A stretch of DNA of 64,000 nt. Source: CAZOWM01 sp964583615 (GTDB lineage: Bacteria; Spirochaetota; B62-G9; DRHN01). Under the pieces are notes generated by a model that was not told the DNA's origin, did not search any database, and saw nothing but the letters and a program-made list of their open reading frames with translations. Shown here piece by piece: positions 44,713 to 54,100 of the stretch. Each line of letters begins with the position of its first letter. Within the stretch, counting starts at the first letter, position 1. A program made the position numbers and the translations under genes. The stretch is from assembly GCA_964583615.1 (NCBI GenBank), contig CAZOWM010000016.1:1-64000 (forward strand), read 5' to 3'.

Positions 44713-46608
44713 TTACCCTCCAATCTCTGGTTGTCCGCTGACACATTCGATTGCCTGCACCTTCTGAGGGCAGGTGATGAAACAGAGCCCGCAGCGGATG
44801 CATTTTTCTTGGTCGATGACGTGTACCTCTTTCGGTTTCCCCCGTATCGCATTCACAGGGCATATCTTGTAACAGGCCTGGCATCCGATGCACTTTTCCG
44901 GAATGATCCTGTAATGGATAAGCGCCTTGCATACTTTTGAGGGGCATTTCTTTTCTTTGACGTGGGCTTCATATTCGTCCCTGAAATACCTGATAGTGGT
45001 GAGCACAGGGTTCGGAGCTGTCTGGCCAAGCCCGCAGAGAGACCCCATTTTCACTCCTTCGGCGATCTCCTCGAGTAAATCAATGTCCTCAAGGGTTCCC
45101 CTTCCATCGGTGATATCGTTGAGAATATCGAGCATCTGCTTCGTTCCGAGCCTGCAGGGAACGCACTCACCGCAGGATTCTTTTCTTGTAAAGTCGAGGA
45201 AATAACGGGCGATATCGACCATACATGTGTCCTCGTCCATGACGATCATTCCTCCGGATCCCATGATCGCTCCCGCTGATTTCAACGAGTCATAATCTAC
45301 AGGAGTGTCGAGAAGAGCCGCAGGGATACAGCCACCCGAAGGCCCTCCCGTTTGCACGGCCTTGAATTCCTTGTCGTCGATTATTCCACCGCCGATGTCA
45401 AAGATGATCTCGCGGAGCGTGATTCCGAGCGGTACTTCAATAAGGCCGCTATTTTTAACCTTCCCAGCGAGAGCAAAGGTTTTTGTGCCCTTGCTCCTCT
45501 CCGTCCCGTACTGGGAAAACCACTCCGCGTTGTTCTGCATGATAAGGGAAACGGAGGCGAGAGTCTCCACATTGTTTATGATCGTCGGTTTTCCCCAGAG
45601 GCCCGATATTGCGGGGTAGGGCGGTCGTGTGGAGGGCATACCGCGTTTCCCCTCGATTGAGGCGATGAGGGCCGTTTCTTCTCCGCAGACAAACGCTCCT
45701 GCCCCCTCTTTGATCTTGATGTGAAAACTGAAGTCTTTTCCCATTATGTTGTCGCCGATAAATCCGAGCTCCTCCGACTGCCTGAGAGCGATCCGCAGGC
45801 GCTCGAGGGCGAGTGGATACTCAGCCCTGCAGTAGATGTATCCATTGGCTGCACCAATCGCATACCCGGCAATCAGTATTCCCTCGAGCATGGCATGGGG
45901 ATCGCTTTCGAGAACGGATCTATTCATGAAGGCGCCGGGATCGCCCTCGTCTGCGTTGCACACCACATATTTTTTGTCTGACTTTGCCTTGAATGCAAAC
46001 TCCCATTTTACGCCTGTTGGGAACCCCGCACCTCCGCGTCCGCGAAGTCCCGAGCGCTTCAGCTCTTCGATGATCTGTCCCGGTCCGAGCTTCAGTGCAT
46101 TGAACAGCCCGTTGTACCCGTCATGAGCGATATAGTGCTGTATGTTTGTCGGATCGATGATTCCGCACCTCTTGAGCACTCTTCGCACCTGCGGTTTGAG
46201 AGTGGAGTCGTCAAAGAGTCTTGGAATTCCTTCCACAGTACGCTCTCCCATGGTTCCGAGCGCGAACTCCGCAACCGGATGGTCGCCTACTATATGCTCC
46301 TCCACGAGCCTCTCTACTCGATCGGGAGATATGTTCCCGTAGAAGACTGCGGGATCCGGTCTTTTCAGTACGGTTACGAGCGGCTCGTTGTAGCACAGAC
46401 CGATGCACCCGACTTCAAGAATGGTGGCGTCAACACTGTGATCCTTGAGGCTCTCCCGAATCCCGTCAAGTACTTCCAGTGAACCGGCAGATCGCCCGCA
46501 CGTTGCGGTACCGACCATGACGATCGGTTTTTTCCCTGATTCGAGTATTTCCCACTCCCTGCGTGCATCCATATAAACCTTTTTAAAATCCTCTTCGGTT
46601 TTTATCAT
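44713..46608 (-). CDS. HydB/NuoF-like NADH-binding diaphorase subunit of the formate dehydrogenase
   Basis: 631 aa. The N-terminal thioredoxin-like [2Fe-2S] domain has TATCGRSAGS and GCIGLCYNEP. The FMN loop is GRGGAGFPTGVKWEF, the NADH region GEETALIASIEGKRG, and the [4Fe-4S] N3-type site CGECVPCRLGTKQM. The C-terminus adds two ferredoxin clusters (CIGCQACYKICP, CIRCGLCFITCP). This is the HydB layout of electron-bifurcating enzymes. It lies 6 bases upstream of fdhA. It is closely similar in design to the protein at 54500-56293, so the operon contains two such modules. Confidence 0.9.
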   Translation of the reverse strand: MIKTEEDFKKVYMDARREWEILESGKKPIVMVGTATCGRSAGSLEVLDGIRESLKDHSVDATILEVGCIGLCYNEPLVTVLKRPDPAVFYGNISPDRVERLVEEHIVGDHPVAEFALGTMGERTVEGIPRLFDDSTLKPQVRRVLKRCGIIDPTNIQHYIAHDGYNGLFNALKLGPGQIIEELKRSGLRGRGGAGFPTGVKWEFAFKAKSDKKYVVCNADEGDPGAFMNRSVLESDPHAMLEGILIAGYAIGAANGYIYCRAEYPLALERLRIALRQSEELGFIGDNIMGKDFSFHIKIKEGAGAFVCGEETALIASIEGKRGMPSTRPPYPAISGLWGKPTIINNVETLASVSLIMQNNAEWFSQYGTERSKGTKTFALAGKVKNSGLIEVPLGITLREIIFDIGGGIIDDKEFKAVQTGGPSGGCIPAALLDTPVDYDSLKSAGAIMGSGGMIVMDEDTCMVDIARYFLDFTRKESCGECVPCRLGTKQMLDILNDITDGRGTLEDIDLLEEIAEGVKMGSLCGLGQTAPNPVLTTIRYFRDEYEAHVKEKKCPSKVCKALIHYRIIPEKCIGCQACYKICPVNAIRGKPKEVHVIDQEKCIRCGLCFITCPQKVQAIECVSGQPEIGG

Positions 46609-46610
46609 GC

Positions 46611-47060
46611 CTATTCACCTTTTTTAAAGAGTTTTGCTACCTTTTTCGGAGTAAGCTTTGCTTCGACCTTTTTGTTGATCATGACGCATGGTGCGAGACT
46701 GCAGCACCCGATACACGCAACCGTTTCCAGTGAGTATTTCCCATCAGGAGTCGTTTCGCCTTCCTTTATGCCAAGCTCACGCTCGATCTCCTCGAGTATT
46801 TTTGTGGCTCCTTTTACGTAACACGCGGTTCCCCTGCACACCATGATCCTGTTTTCACCAATCGGGGTAAAGCGGAACTGTGCATAGAAGGTCGCTACTC
46901 CGTATACTCTGCTCTCGGGAACATTTGTGAAACGCGCAATTTCAAGCATTGTGTCTTCCGGAAGATACCCGTATTCATTCTGTACCGATTGAAGAAGAGG
47001 AATTATTTCATCCTTACTTCCATTAAATTTTGTAAAAATTGATTCCAGTCGTGTGTCCAC
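46611..47060 (-). CDS. HydC/NuoE-like [2Fe-2S] subunit of the formate dehydrogenase
   Basis: 149 aa, thioredoxin-like fold. Cluster ligands are in VCRGTACYVKGA and ACIGCCSLAPCVMIN, separated as in NuoE. It starts at a GTG with AAGGAGA at suitable spacing. It partners the NuoF-like subunit and is needed for NADH-dependent electron transfer. It lies 2 bases before the HydB-like gene. Confidence 0.9.
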   Translation of the reverse strand: MDTRLESIFTKFNGSKDEIIPLLQSVQNEYGYLPEDTMLEIARFTNVPESRVYGVATFYAQFRFTPIGENRIMVCRGTACYVKGATKILEEIERELGIKEGETTPDGKYSLETVACIGCCSLAPCVMINKKVEAKLTPKKVAKLFKKGE

Positions 47061-47160
47061 GGAAACATCTCCTTTTCAGAAAGTATCTGGATTTGAAAAA
47101 CCGATATGTCAAAAACGGGTGTCGCATTATACCTTTATTTCCTGCAATTGTAAAGAAATT

Positions 47161-47577
47161 TCAGGTATCGTCATACCGTAGAGTGAAAGAGACCTCCGGA
47201 TGCGTTTTCTTCAAAAGGCGGATTGTACCGTGTATGTCTCCAAGCGGCTTGCGATCAGGGTGGCTGCGAGCGAATTCCGCCACAATTTTCGTGCCGACCT
47301 TCGGCCTGGACTCGATGCTGAGGGTTCCTCCACTCTCCCGTGCCGCCTGTGCGAGAAAAGGGAGCCCGAGGCCGATTCGCTTTCCGGGTTTGGTGGACCA
47401 GAAAGGGTCCAGGGCACTGTGTACCGATATTTCGTCCATTCCGATTCCGTTGTCTTCGATAATGATTGTAAGAAGATCTTTCCTCTGATCCTCAGTGATG
47501 CGCACGTCTATCTGCGTCGCTTTCGCTGTGATTGCATTTTCAACGATATCGAGGATGTGAAGCGAAATGTCCTGCAT
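47161..47577 (-). CDS. Stand-alone HATPase_c protein (hydrogenase-cluster associated)
   Basis: 138 aa. It is essentially a GHKL ATPase domain: N-box LDIVENAITAKA, G1 IIEDNGIGM and G2 GKRIGLGLPF. There is no histidine dimerisation domain, so it resembles anti-sigma kinases such as RsbW/SpoIIAB. Proteins like this occur beside HydABC-type bifurcating enzymes together with PHP, DRTGG and CBS proteins, exactly the set found here. The target is unknown. It lies 100 bases upstream of the HydC-like gene. Confidence 0.8.
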   Translation of the reverse strand: MQDISLHILDIVENAITAKATQIDVRITEDQRKDLLTIIIEDNGIGMDEISVHSALDPFWSTKPGKRIGLGLPFLAQAARESGGTLSIESRPKVGTKIVAEFARSHPDRKPLGDIHGTIRLLKKTHPEVSFTLRYDDT

Positions 47578-47588
47578 AAAAAATCCCC

Positions 47589-48335
47589 TTATTTATTCCA
47601 TATCCTTCTTCCGCCCCTTCCGTGGAGCGCCTTTCTCAGCTCTTCGATTATCGGAGCTGCAAGCAGAGCGTATGTGTATGCGGCACCGATATCTTTCAGG
47701 AAATGGGCGTCTGAAAAGCGGAGTGCCGGATATCTGCCTGCGCCGGAAAAATCAGAGGGCTCACTTTTCGCGAACGCGAGCTCGACCGCATCCAGCTCCA
47801 GACCTTCGGGGATGAACCCGAGCTGGCTGATGATGCTGAAGGCGTCTCTGTCGATGTGGGAGGCGATTGCAATACCTTCGCATTCGCGGATATGCGCTAC
47901 AGTTGCTTCGAGTGAAATGTCCGCCGACCCGATCAGGAGGCGGCGGTTTATCCCCTTTATGTAGTCATGCCGGTCGACAACGTACTGTTCGCCGAATGCA
48001 TCGCTGTCGTTCACGCCGGCAAGGTGTGCGTACACGATTTCCTGCATTGCGTGAAGGTTTTTTTCACAGTCGAAGAGGGCGAGAATGTGTATTTCCTCCT
48101 TTGATGTTACTTCTATGCCTCCCAGAACCTCCACTCCACTTCCTTCTGCCGCCTTCTTTACCGCAGGATAATTTTCTGACGCGTTGTGGTCGCACACGCC
48201 GATGAGGTTAAGTCTTTTCTTCAGTGCCTCGTCGATGATCCGTGTGGGAACCATTTCAGAGCAGCCGCATGGCGAGAGGCAGGTGTGAATGTGCAGGTCC
48301 ATTCTGTAACGATTAAGCGCTTTCTTCTGATCCAT
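47589..48335 (-). CDS. PHP-domain phosphoesterase
   Basis: 248 aa. Metal-binding motifs MDLHIHTCLSPCG at the N-terminus, GVCDHNASEN and later histidines (AIASHIDRDAF, RFSDAHFLKDIG) show the PHP fold. It probably hydrolyses a phosphate ester or cyclic nucleotide; the substrate is unknown. The ATG at 48335 is chosen because it follows GGAAAGAGG. It overlaps the upstream DRTGG gene by 23 bases. It is part of the regulatory cassette between the formate dehydrogenase and the Stn-like genes. Confidence 0.85.
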   Translation of the reverse strand: MDQKKALNRYRMDLHIHTCLSPCGCSEMVPTRIIDEALKKRLNLIGVCDHNASENYPAVKKAAEGSGVEVLGGIEVTSKEEIHILALFDCEKNLHAMQEIVYAHLAGVNDSDAFGEQYVVDRHDYIKGINRRLLIGSADISLEATVAHIRECEGIAIASHIDRDAFSIISQLGFIPEGLELDAVELAFAKSEPSDFSGAGRYPALRFSDAHFLKDIGAAYTYALLAAPIIEELRKALHGRGGRRIWNK

Positions 48336-48678
48336 GCCTCTTTCCCGAGATTCCCAGCTGGTACAGTCGTCCGATGAGCTCGAAAGCGGGAAGATCACTC
48401 ACAAGAATGGGAATTCCTTCCGCTTCGGCTTTTTCTCTCGTCTCCTTTTCAGGTTCCTTTCCGTTGATGAGAACTATGCAGGAGAGCTCCTTCATACTCG
48501 CGACCGCGACGATATTGAGATGGACCTGAAGCGTAACCCAGATGTCGTTTTTCATGCTGTGTGCGATCACATCACTCATAAGATCACTCGCATATCCTCT
48601 GTTCACTTCTCTGTCAAGCTTCCCCGTACCTGTCCTCACACCGAGCCTGAGCTTTTCGACGATCTCACTGAGTTTCAT
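48313..48678 (-). CDS. DRTGG-domain protein
   Basis: 121 aa, one DRTGG domain. It begins MKLSEIVEKLRLGVRTG and contains YASDLMSDVIAHSMKNDIWV and, near the end, LVSDLPAFELIGRLYQLGI. DRTGG domains occur with CBS domains and phosphotransacetylase-like proteins and may bind nucleotides. No catalytic motif is seen. A second member of the same family is encoded at 49627-50001. Confidence 0.82.
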   Translation of the reverse strand: MKLSEIVEKLRLGVRTGTGKLDREVNRGYASDLMSDVIAHSMKNDIWVTLQVHLNIVAVASMKELSCIVLINGKEPEKETREKAEAEGIPILVSDLPAFELIGRLYQLGISGKRHGSEESA

Positions 48679-48697
48679 CTCTTTGTGCCTCCTGATT

Positions 48698-49630
48698 TCA
48701 TTTTATTGATTTTCCAGGGTCGAGACCGATGCGTATCTTCACTGTGGTCCCCTTGCCGACTTTGGAGATGATGTCGAGAGTGTTGGAGCAGTTTTGTATA
48801 TTGGTGAATCCCATTCCGGCACCGAATCCGAGCTCCCGTACCCAATCAGGGGCGGTTGAGTACCCGGGCTGAAGGACTTTCTGGATATCGGGTATGCCCG
48901 GCCCCTTATCCTTCACCTCGATGTGGATTACATCAGCATCCATGAAAACCTCCACGGTGCCGCCTCCACCGTAGATGATGAGATTCATTTCCGCTTCATA
49001 CGTGGCGATTGCCGTTTTCCTGATGATGTCAGGGTGCAATCCGAGGTGATGAAGATTTTTTTTCAGTTTGCTTGCAACATCGCCGCCGTGCTGTATGTTT
49101 TTTCCCGCGACCGAAAAACTGAGCATGAGTTCGGTGTGATCGGCAGCCATGTCCTGAAAAAATGTGTGTCCGCTGTAACTCGAGATTTCCATCTCGTGAT
49201 AATCGATCTCGAGAGCACGGAGAAGTCCCATTATGATGTCTCTTCTTGTGATGATTCCCGCAAAATTGCCGGTCTTTCGGTTGATGATCGGAAATTCGTA
49301 AAATCCGTATCTGTCAAAACATTTGATCGCATCGGTCAGCGGTTCATCGTCATAGAGAAACTTTACGTTGACAGACATGCATTTTTCTACGCAGCAGTCC
49401 TCTCTTCCTGCAGTGAGCCAGTTGAGGTAATCGTTTACGCTGATAATTCCCAGAACCTTTTGTTCTGCTACTATTGGAGCAGCGGCGATCTTGTTTTTCC
49501 TGAGGATTGAGCGGACTTCGCTCATCATCGTATTCGGTGAGAGGATGACGACCTCGCTCGCTTTTGCGTCACTCGTCTTTAACCTGAATACCAGTTCCTG
49601 GACTTTATGGATTTCTGTCAGTCGTCTCAT
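48698..49630 (-). CDS. CBS-domain pair fused to an anti-sigma-like HATPase
   Basis: 310 aa. Two CBS domains (about 25-145) bind adenosyl compounds in the family; VLGIISVNDYLNW and GIITRRDIIMGLL mark their ends. The C-terminal GHKL ATPase (about 175-305) contains AIATYEAEMNLIIYG, VKDKGPGIPD and GFGAGMGFTN. A ligand-sensing serine kinase or switch is inferred. The ATG overlaps the stop of the second DRTGG gene (ATGA). It belongs to the cassette found with HydABC-type clusters. Confidence 0.82.
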   Translation of the reverse strand: MRRLTEIHKVQELVFRLKTSDAKASEVVILSPNTMMSEVRSILRKNKIAAAPIVAEQKVLGIISVNDYLNWLTAGREDCCVEKCMSVNVKFLYDDEPLTDAIKCFDRYGFYEFPIINRKTGNFAGIITRRDIIMGLLRALEIDYHEMEISSYSGHTFFQDMAADHTELMLSFSVAGKNIQHGGDVASKLKKNLHHLGLHPDIIRKTAIATYEAEMNLIIYGGGGTVEVFMDADVIHIEVKDKGPGIPDIQKVLQPGYSTAPDWVRELGFGAGMGFTNIQNCSNTLDIISKVGKGTTVKIRIGLDPGKSIK

Positions 49631-50001
49631 GGAAGATCGATACTTTTTGACATTCTTGCGCAGTAGAGTCTTCCGCATGCTTCGTACATGGAGTACTTGG
49701 TGGAAAGCAGGACGATCTCATTTTTTTTTGCCATTTCGATGGTATCTTGATGTGGGATTTTTCCGTGAACAAAGCAGATAGCAGCAATATCCACCATCTC
49801 TGCAGTTCGTATCGTCTGGGGATTTATCAGACCGGTAATGAGAAGGGAGCTGGAATCGCCGAACGAGAGAATATCACTCATCAGATCCGAGCAATACACT
49901 GTCTTGATTTCTCCTCTTAGCCATCCTTCGTCGAGTATTACGTCCGCTGAAAGTATCTTTTGAATTTCTTTGAGAGGAATTGATCTTTGAAGAGAGGCCA
50001 T
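49627..50001 (-). CDS. DRTGG-domain protein, second copy
   Basis: 124 aa, a paralogue of the protein at 48313-48678. It shares the pattern YCSDLMSDILSFGDSSSLLI and the C-terminal STKYSMYEACGRLY. It is co-translated with the CBS-ATPase gene. With the other members it forms the sequence DRTGG, CBS-ATPase, DRTGG, PHP, ATPase in transcription order. The function is unknown. Confidence 0.8.
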   Translation of the reverse strand: MASLQRSIPLKEIQKILSADVILDEGWLRGEIKTVYCSDLMSDILSFGDSSSLLITGLINPQTIRTAEMVDIAAICFVHGKIPHQDTIEMAKKNEIVLLSTKYSMYEACGRLYCARMSKSIDLP

Positions 50002-50069
50002 GGTTTCCTGTAAAACGAATAATTTCCACGTAAATTAAAATGCTCAAAGGGCTTTGTCAATATATTTCA

Positions 50070-51131
50070 CTACAGGTTTTTCATGATATAGTCCTCAATT
50101 GCGAAGTAGCCCTTTGAGCTCTTCAGCTTGTCGTGATTCGCCTTCCCGATATTGAAGGATATCCCGGTGTATTCTGAAAGTTCCTGGGAGAGATATGTAC
50201 CGATGGAAACAGCAAATGAACCGTCCAGGACTGAAGAATCAGGGATAGTGATGAATATTCTTTCATCTTTTTTGAATGGATTGCATTTTGCCATTACCTT
50301 GAAGGTGGCGGTAATTCGGTCCTTCACCGTGTTCGTTGTTTTTTGCGTCAGGGCACCGATAAGATGGATATTTTTCTCAAGAAAAGTGTGTTTTTGCTCC
50401 TCTTTTATCTGCCTGAGCTCACCGTTGATTATCACATTTTCAAAATTTGCTCTGCATATGACATCCGCAGGGGGCAGGTTTACAGTTATCATTTCGGTCC
50501 CTGTTTTCTGTGTTTCCGGTTCCGGAATGCTCTCGATGATATTTTCAAAAATATCTATGATTTTTTCGAGGCGCTCCACCTCCTGGGCATACTTCCCGTT
50601 TTCTGGCTCGAATATGTAGGATATGTGAAAAAACCGCTTCACCTTTTCACCGTCCGACGTAAATGCGTCGATCATAGCGTTTATTCTCTCGTCCTTCGTC
50701 CGTATCTGTGTAAGGAGCGCGGTCGGGTTTTTCGTGAACTTTGATACGGGTATGAACTGCTTTTTATTGACAATGAATACGATATTGGCAGTCGCGTTCT
50801 CGAAACCCTTGCTGTTCGCAAGAAGCGTGAAGGCGAGGAGAAATGTCCGTACGAGCTTTCTCTGATCCGGGTCGCTGTTCAGCGAAAGACTGAAGTCGAC
50901 CTGATAGTCGAGGATCAGCATGAAGGGAAAACCGTACGTCTTGATGAAGTATCCAAACTCAGCCCGCAGATTGACGGTGTTGTTGTTTAGATGTATATCC
51001 TCCCTGATCTTGTTGATATTCGAGAGAAGAGGAAGTTCTGTTTCGATCTCCATTTTTCTGTTTTTCATCATGTGCTTGATAAACTGCTCAAGGCGCTTGT
51101 TCTGTGTAATGAGGATTGATTTACCGTACAT
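50070..51131 (-). CDS. Unknown 353-aa protein in the formate dehydrogenase/Stn operon
   Basis: Not recognised. The first 130 residues have alternating strands and helices (KSILITQNKRLEQFI, FPFMLILDYQVDF, ANIVFIVNKKQFI) that recall a receiver-like Rossmann fold, with an aspartate in LILDY. The middle (195-215) is acidic and proline-rich. The C-terminal 130 residues begin LPPADVICRANFEN and contain no cysteine motif or membrane segment. It overlaps the Stn-A-like gene by 11 bases, so it is made with it. It may be a regulatory or assembly subunit, which is inferred from position only. Confidence 0.7.
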   Translation of the reverse strand: MYGKSILITQNKRLEQFIKHMMKNRKMEIETELPLLSNINKIREDIHLNNNTVNLRAEFGYFIKTYGFPFMLILDYQVDFSLSLNSDPDQRKLVRTFLLAFTLLANSKGFENATANIVFIVNKKQFIPVSKFTKNPTALLTQIRTKDERINAMIDAFTSDGEKVKRFFHISYIFEPENGKYAQEVERLEKIIDIFENIIESIPEPETQKTGTEMITVNLPPADVICRANFENVIINGELRQIKEEQKHTFLEKNIHLIGALTQKTTNTVKDRITATFKVMAKCNPFKKDERIFITIPDSSVLDGSFAVSIGTYLSQELSEYTGISFNIGKANHDKLKSSKGYFAIEDYIMKNL

Positions 51132-54100
51132 GGGCGATCTTTCCTATGAGCTGGGTGAGCGTATCCACATTGTCAAGACCATGTTCAGAATTTAGTATAC
51201 TCCGAATACTGACCTTTTTTCCATTGTATTTATAAACCGTGCCGCCTGTTTCGAGAAGTGATGAAGAGGGGATGAACACACCGCGAATCGCATTTGCTGA
51301 AACCGGAGCGAAGCCGACATGGATGAGCGGAATGGAGTAGTTTTTGAAAAGATCCGGGAGCTTGTATAAAAGGAGAGAATCGTAATCTTCGAACAATTCT
51401 TTACCGATCACTGCCTTTTTTGGCACTTTCCTGAGAATTTTTTGCGCTCCGAGTGGATTTACTCCCCTCTGCATCAGGAGAAGCTTTGCCCCGCTGTTCA
51501 GCGAGAGGAGCATCATGAGGAAAGCCTCGAGTTCTTCAGCGGTGCACAGATCTTCATCTGTGATAAAGCTCACATTCCGCGCCTTAGTGACCTGTTCGAT
51601 GAGGTGGGCGAGTTTGTCAGGTTTGATGTGAACATCCGAAAGGATTGAAGATGAAACCTCCCTGACCGTGAGAAATTCGTGCATGCCGGAGAAGTGAGAT
51701 GCTGAATGCGTGTTTCCTATGGAGCCTGCGAATGATAGGAGGTCGCTGGAGTGTTGAGATCGAACCCTAAAGATGCTCTCCGCGTACTCGTCGAGCCTTG
51801 TCGGTATCTCGCTTATAATGAAGAGCAGAGCGCCGCGTTTTGCCGCATTTCTGATGTTCATCTCGAGTATGGGAAAACTTCTTCCCGGGAATATATTGAA
51901 GAGAACAATAACCTCACTCTCGGCGATCTCGGAAAGCGAAGGCGGCGATAGGAAACTCAAAATATCTTCAAAGGATTTTCTCTTTCCAGCCACAGGATAG
52001 GCCGGACGGGCTCCCTCTGCCATGTCGTATGGGATGTGATACAGTTCAGCTGTGTCAGCGGCATGTGCAAGTTCAGATATCTTTTCATACTCTTCGTTCG
52101 AGAGCTGGGTCGACGTGAGAATGCAAAGTTTTTCCGACGCGTCGATGATATCTGCTGCACGTCTGATGGCTGAGGAAAGGTCTGCCGGTTTTTTGTTTCC
52201 ATCGGATATATTCATCGGCTGCACGCAGCGCTCCCCGTGCCGAAGATACCCGAACCCGAATCTTCCCCGCACGCACAGATTGCCCTCATTTTCTCCCATA
52301 ACAGGTGCTGAGGTCGTTTTCATTATCATGTCGCCGTAGATATTGTATTCCAGCGCGCACAACAGGCTGCAGTGAATGCAGTTTCCCTCCGCTTTCTCAC
52401 ACTCGAAGGGCCCGGGTTTTTTAAGTGTGGAGTTCAATGCAAGTGCGCCCGTTGGGCAGCTGTCCGCGCACTGACCGCAGAAATCACAGGCAGTGTCGTG
52501 AAGCTCGAGATGAAAATATGGAGCTATTTCCGTTTTGAATCCCCGGTTGTGATATCCGAACACATTGAGCCCCCAGACTTCCTCGCATATCCGCACGCAT
52601 ATTCCGCATTTGATGCACTTGTTTTCATCACGGAGTATGGCCGGATGTCGGTCCAGCACGTTGTTGTGTTCGGGGTAAAGGTTCTTTTCACCCTTGATGT
52701 CATACTGGTCTACCCCGTAGAGCGTGCAATGATCTTTGAGCGCACAGGAGAAACGCTCGATGCAGCCGCACTCGAGACAGCGGGACGCCTCGCGGAGAGC
52801 TTCCGTTTCTGTAAGGCCGAGCTCGATTTCCCGGCAATCATGTATTCTTTCCTCGACCCGAAGGGCAGGCATTGCGGCCCTTTTCTCTTTCGGGTACATT
52901 TCGAAAAGGGTTTCCGGTATACTATTAAGAGGTCCTTTCGTCATGTTGAACTCTTCGGTGTCCTTTTCTCTCCACACGCCAGTGGTCAGATAGAGGTCTA
53001 TGGATACTGCTGCCTTCCTTCCCGCAGCGACCGCTTCAATTGCTGTTGCCGCACCGGTGACGCAGTCCCCCCCTGCGTATATATAACGATCTGAAGTGAT
53101 GCCTGTGTCGAGGTTTGCCTGGATGTTGTCTCTGGCAGAGATGAGTTCAGGGACACCGATATCGAAGGCGTCGGTTCTCTGTCCGATTGCGGTTATCAGC
53201 AGGTGGGCCTTCCTGCGGTGATTGGAACCCTCAATGGGAACGGGCCTTCTCCTCCCTGATGAGTCGGGCAGGCCCAGTTGCATGCGGATGCACTCAACAT
53301 CGATCATGTCGCCCGCATCTTCGATGCGAATGGGGGCCGCGAGGTACTCGAAAAGGATACCTTCTTCTTCTGCTTCCCCGATCTCAGCTTCATTCGCGGG
53401 CATTTCCTTCCTGGTGCGCCTGTAGAGGACAGTGACCATTGAAGCACCGAGCCTGAGGGCGGTGCGTGCGGCGTCCATTGCGGTGTTTCCGCCGCCTGTG
53501 ACGATCACTGTTTTTCCCTTGATATCCATTGGGGTAGCTGTTGCATGGGCGTGGAGGAACTCGATTCCTCCGATTACTCTCGAATGTTTTTCTCCCTCTA
53601 TTTTCAGATTTATGGTTTTCTGGGCCCCGATGCCGAGAAATACGGCATCATAGCCGCTGTTTTTCAGGTCCTCGATGGTATAGTTACGTCCGAGCTCCTC
53701 GCCGCATTGAATGGTTACCCCGAGTTCTTTTATGTAGCCGATCTCACGGTCGAGGATTTCAGCCGGAAGACGATACTCGGGGATTCCATACCTCAGCATG
53801 CCGCCGGGGCGTGGGTGTTTTTCGAATACCGTGACATCATACCCTTTCACCGCGAGGTAGTAGGAACAGGAAAGCCCTGCAGGCCCTGAGCCGATGACTG
53901 CGATCCTTTTCCCTTTTGCAGGTGCGATCTCCGGTACCCAGTGGTTTTCCTGCATGCTGTCATAGTCCGCGGCAAACCGTTTCAGGTTGTTTATGGCGAT
54001 CGGTTCGTCAACCTTGTTTCTTCTGCACACGCTTTCACAGGGATGGGGACAGACCCTTCCGATTGTCAGCGGCATGGGGTTTTTTTCCTTTATCAGCTTT

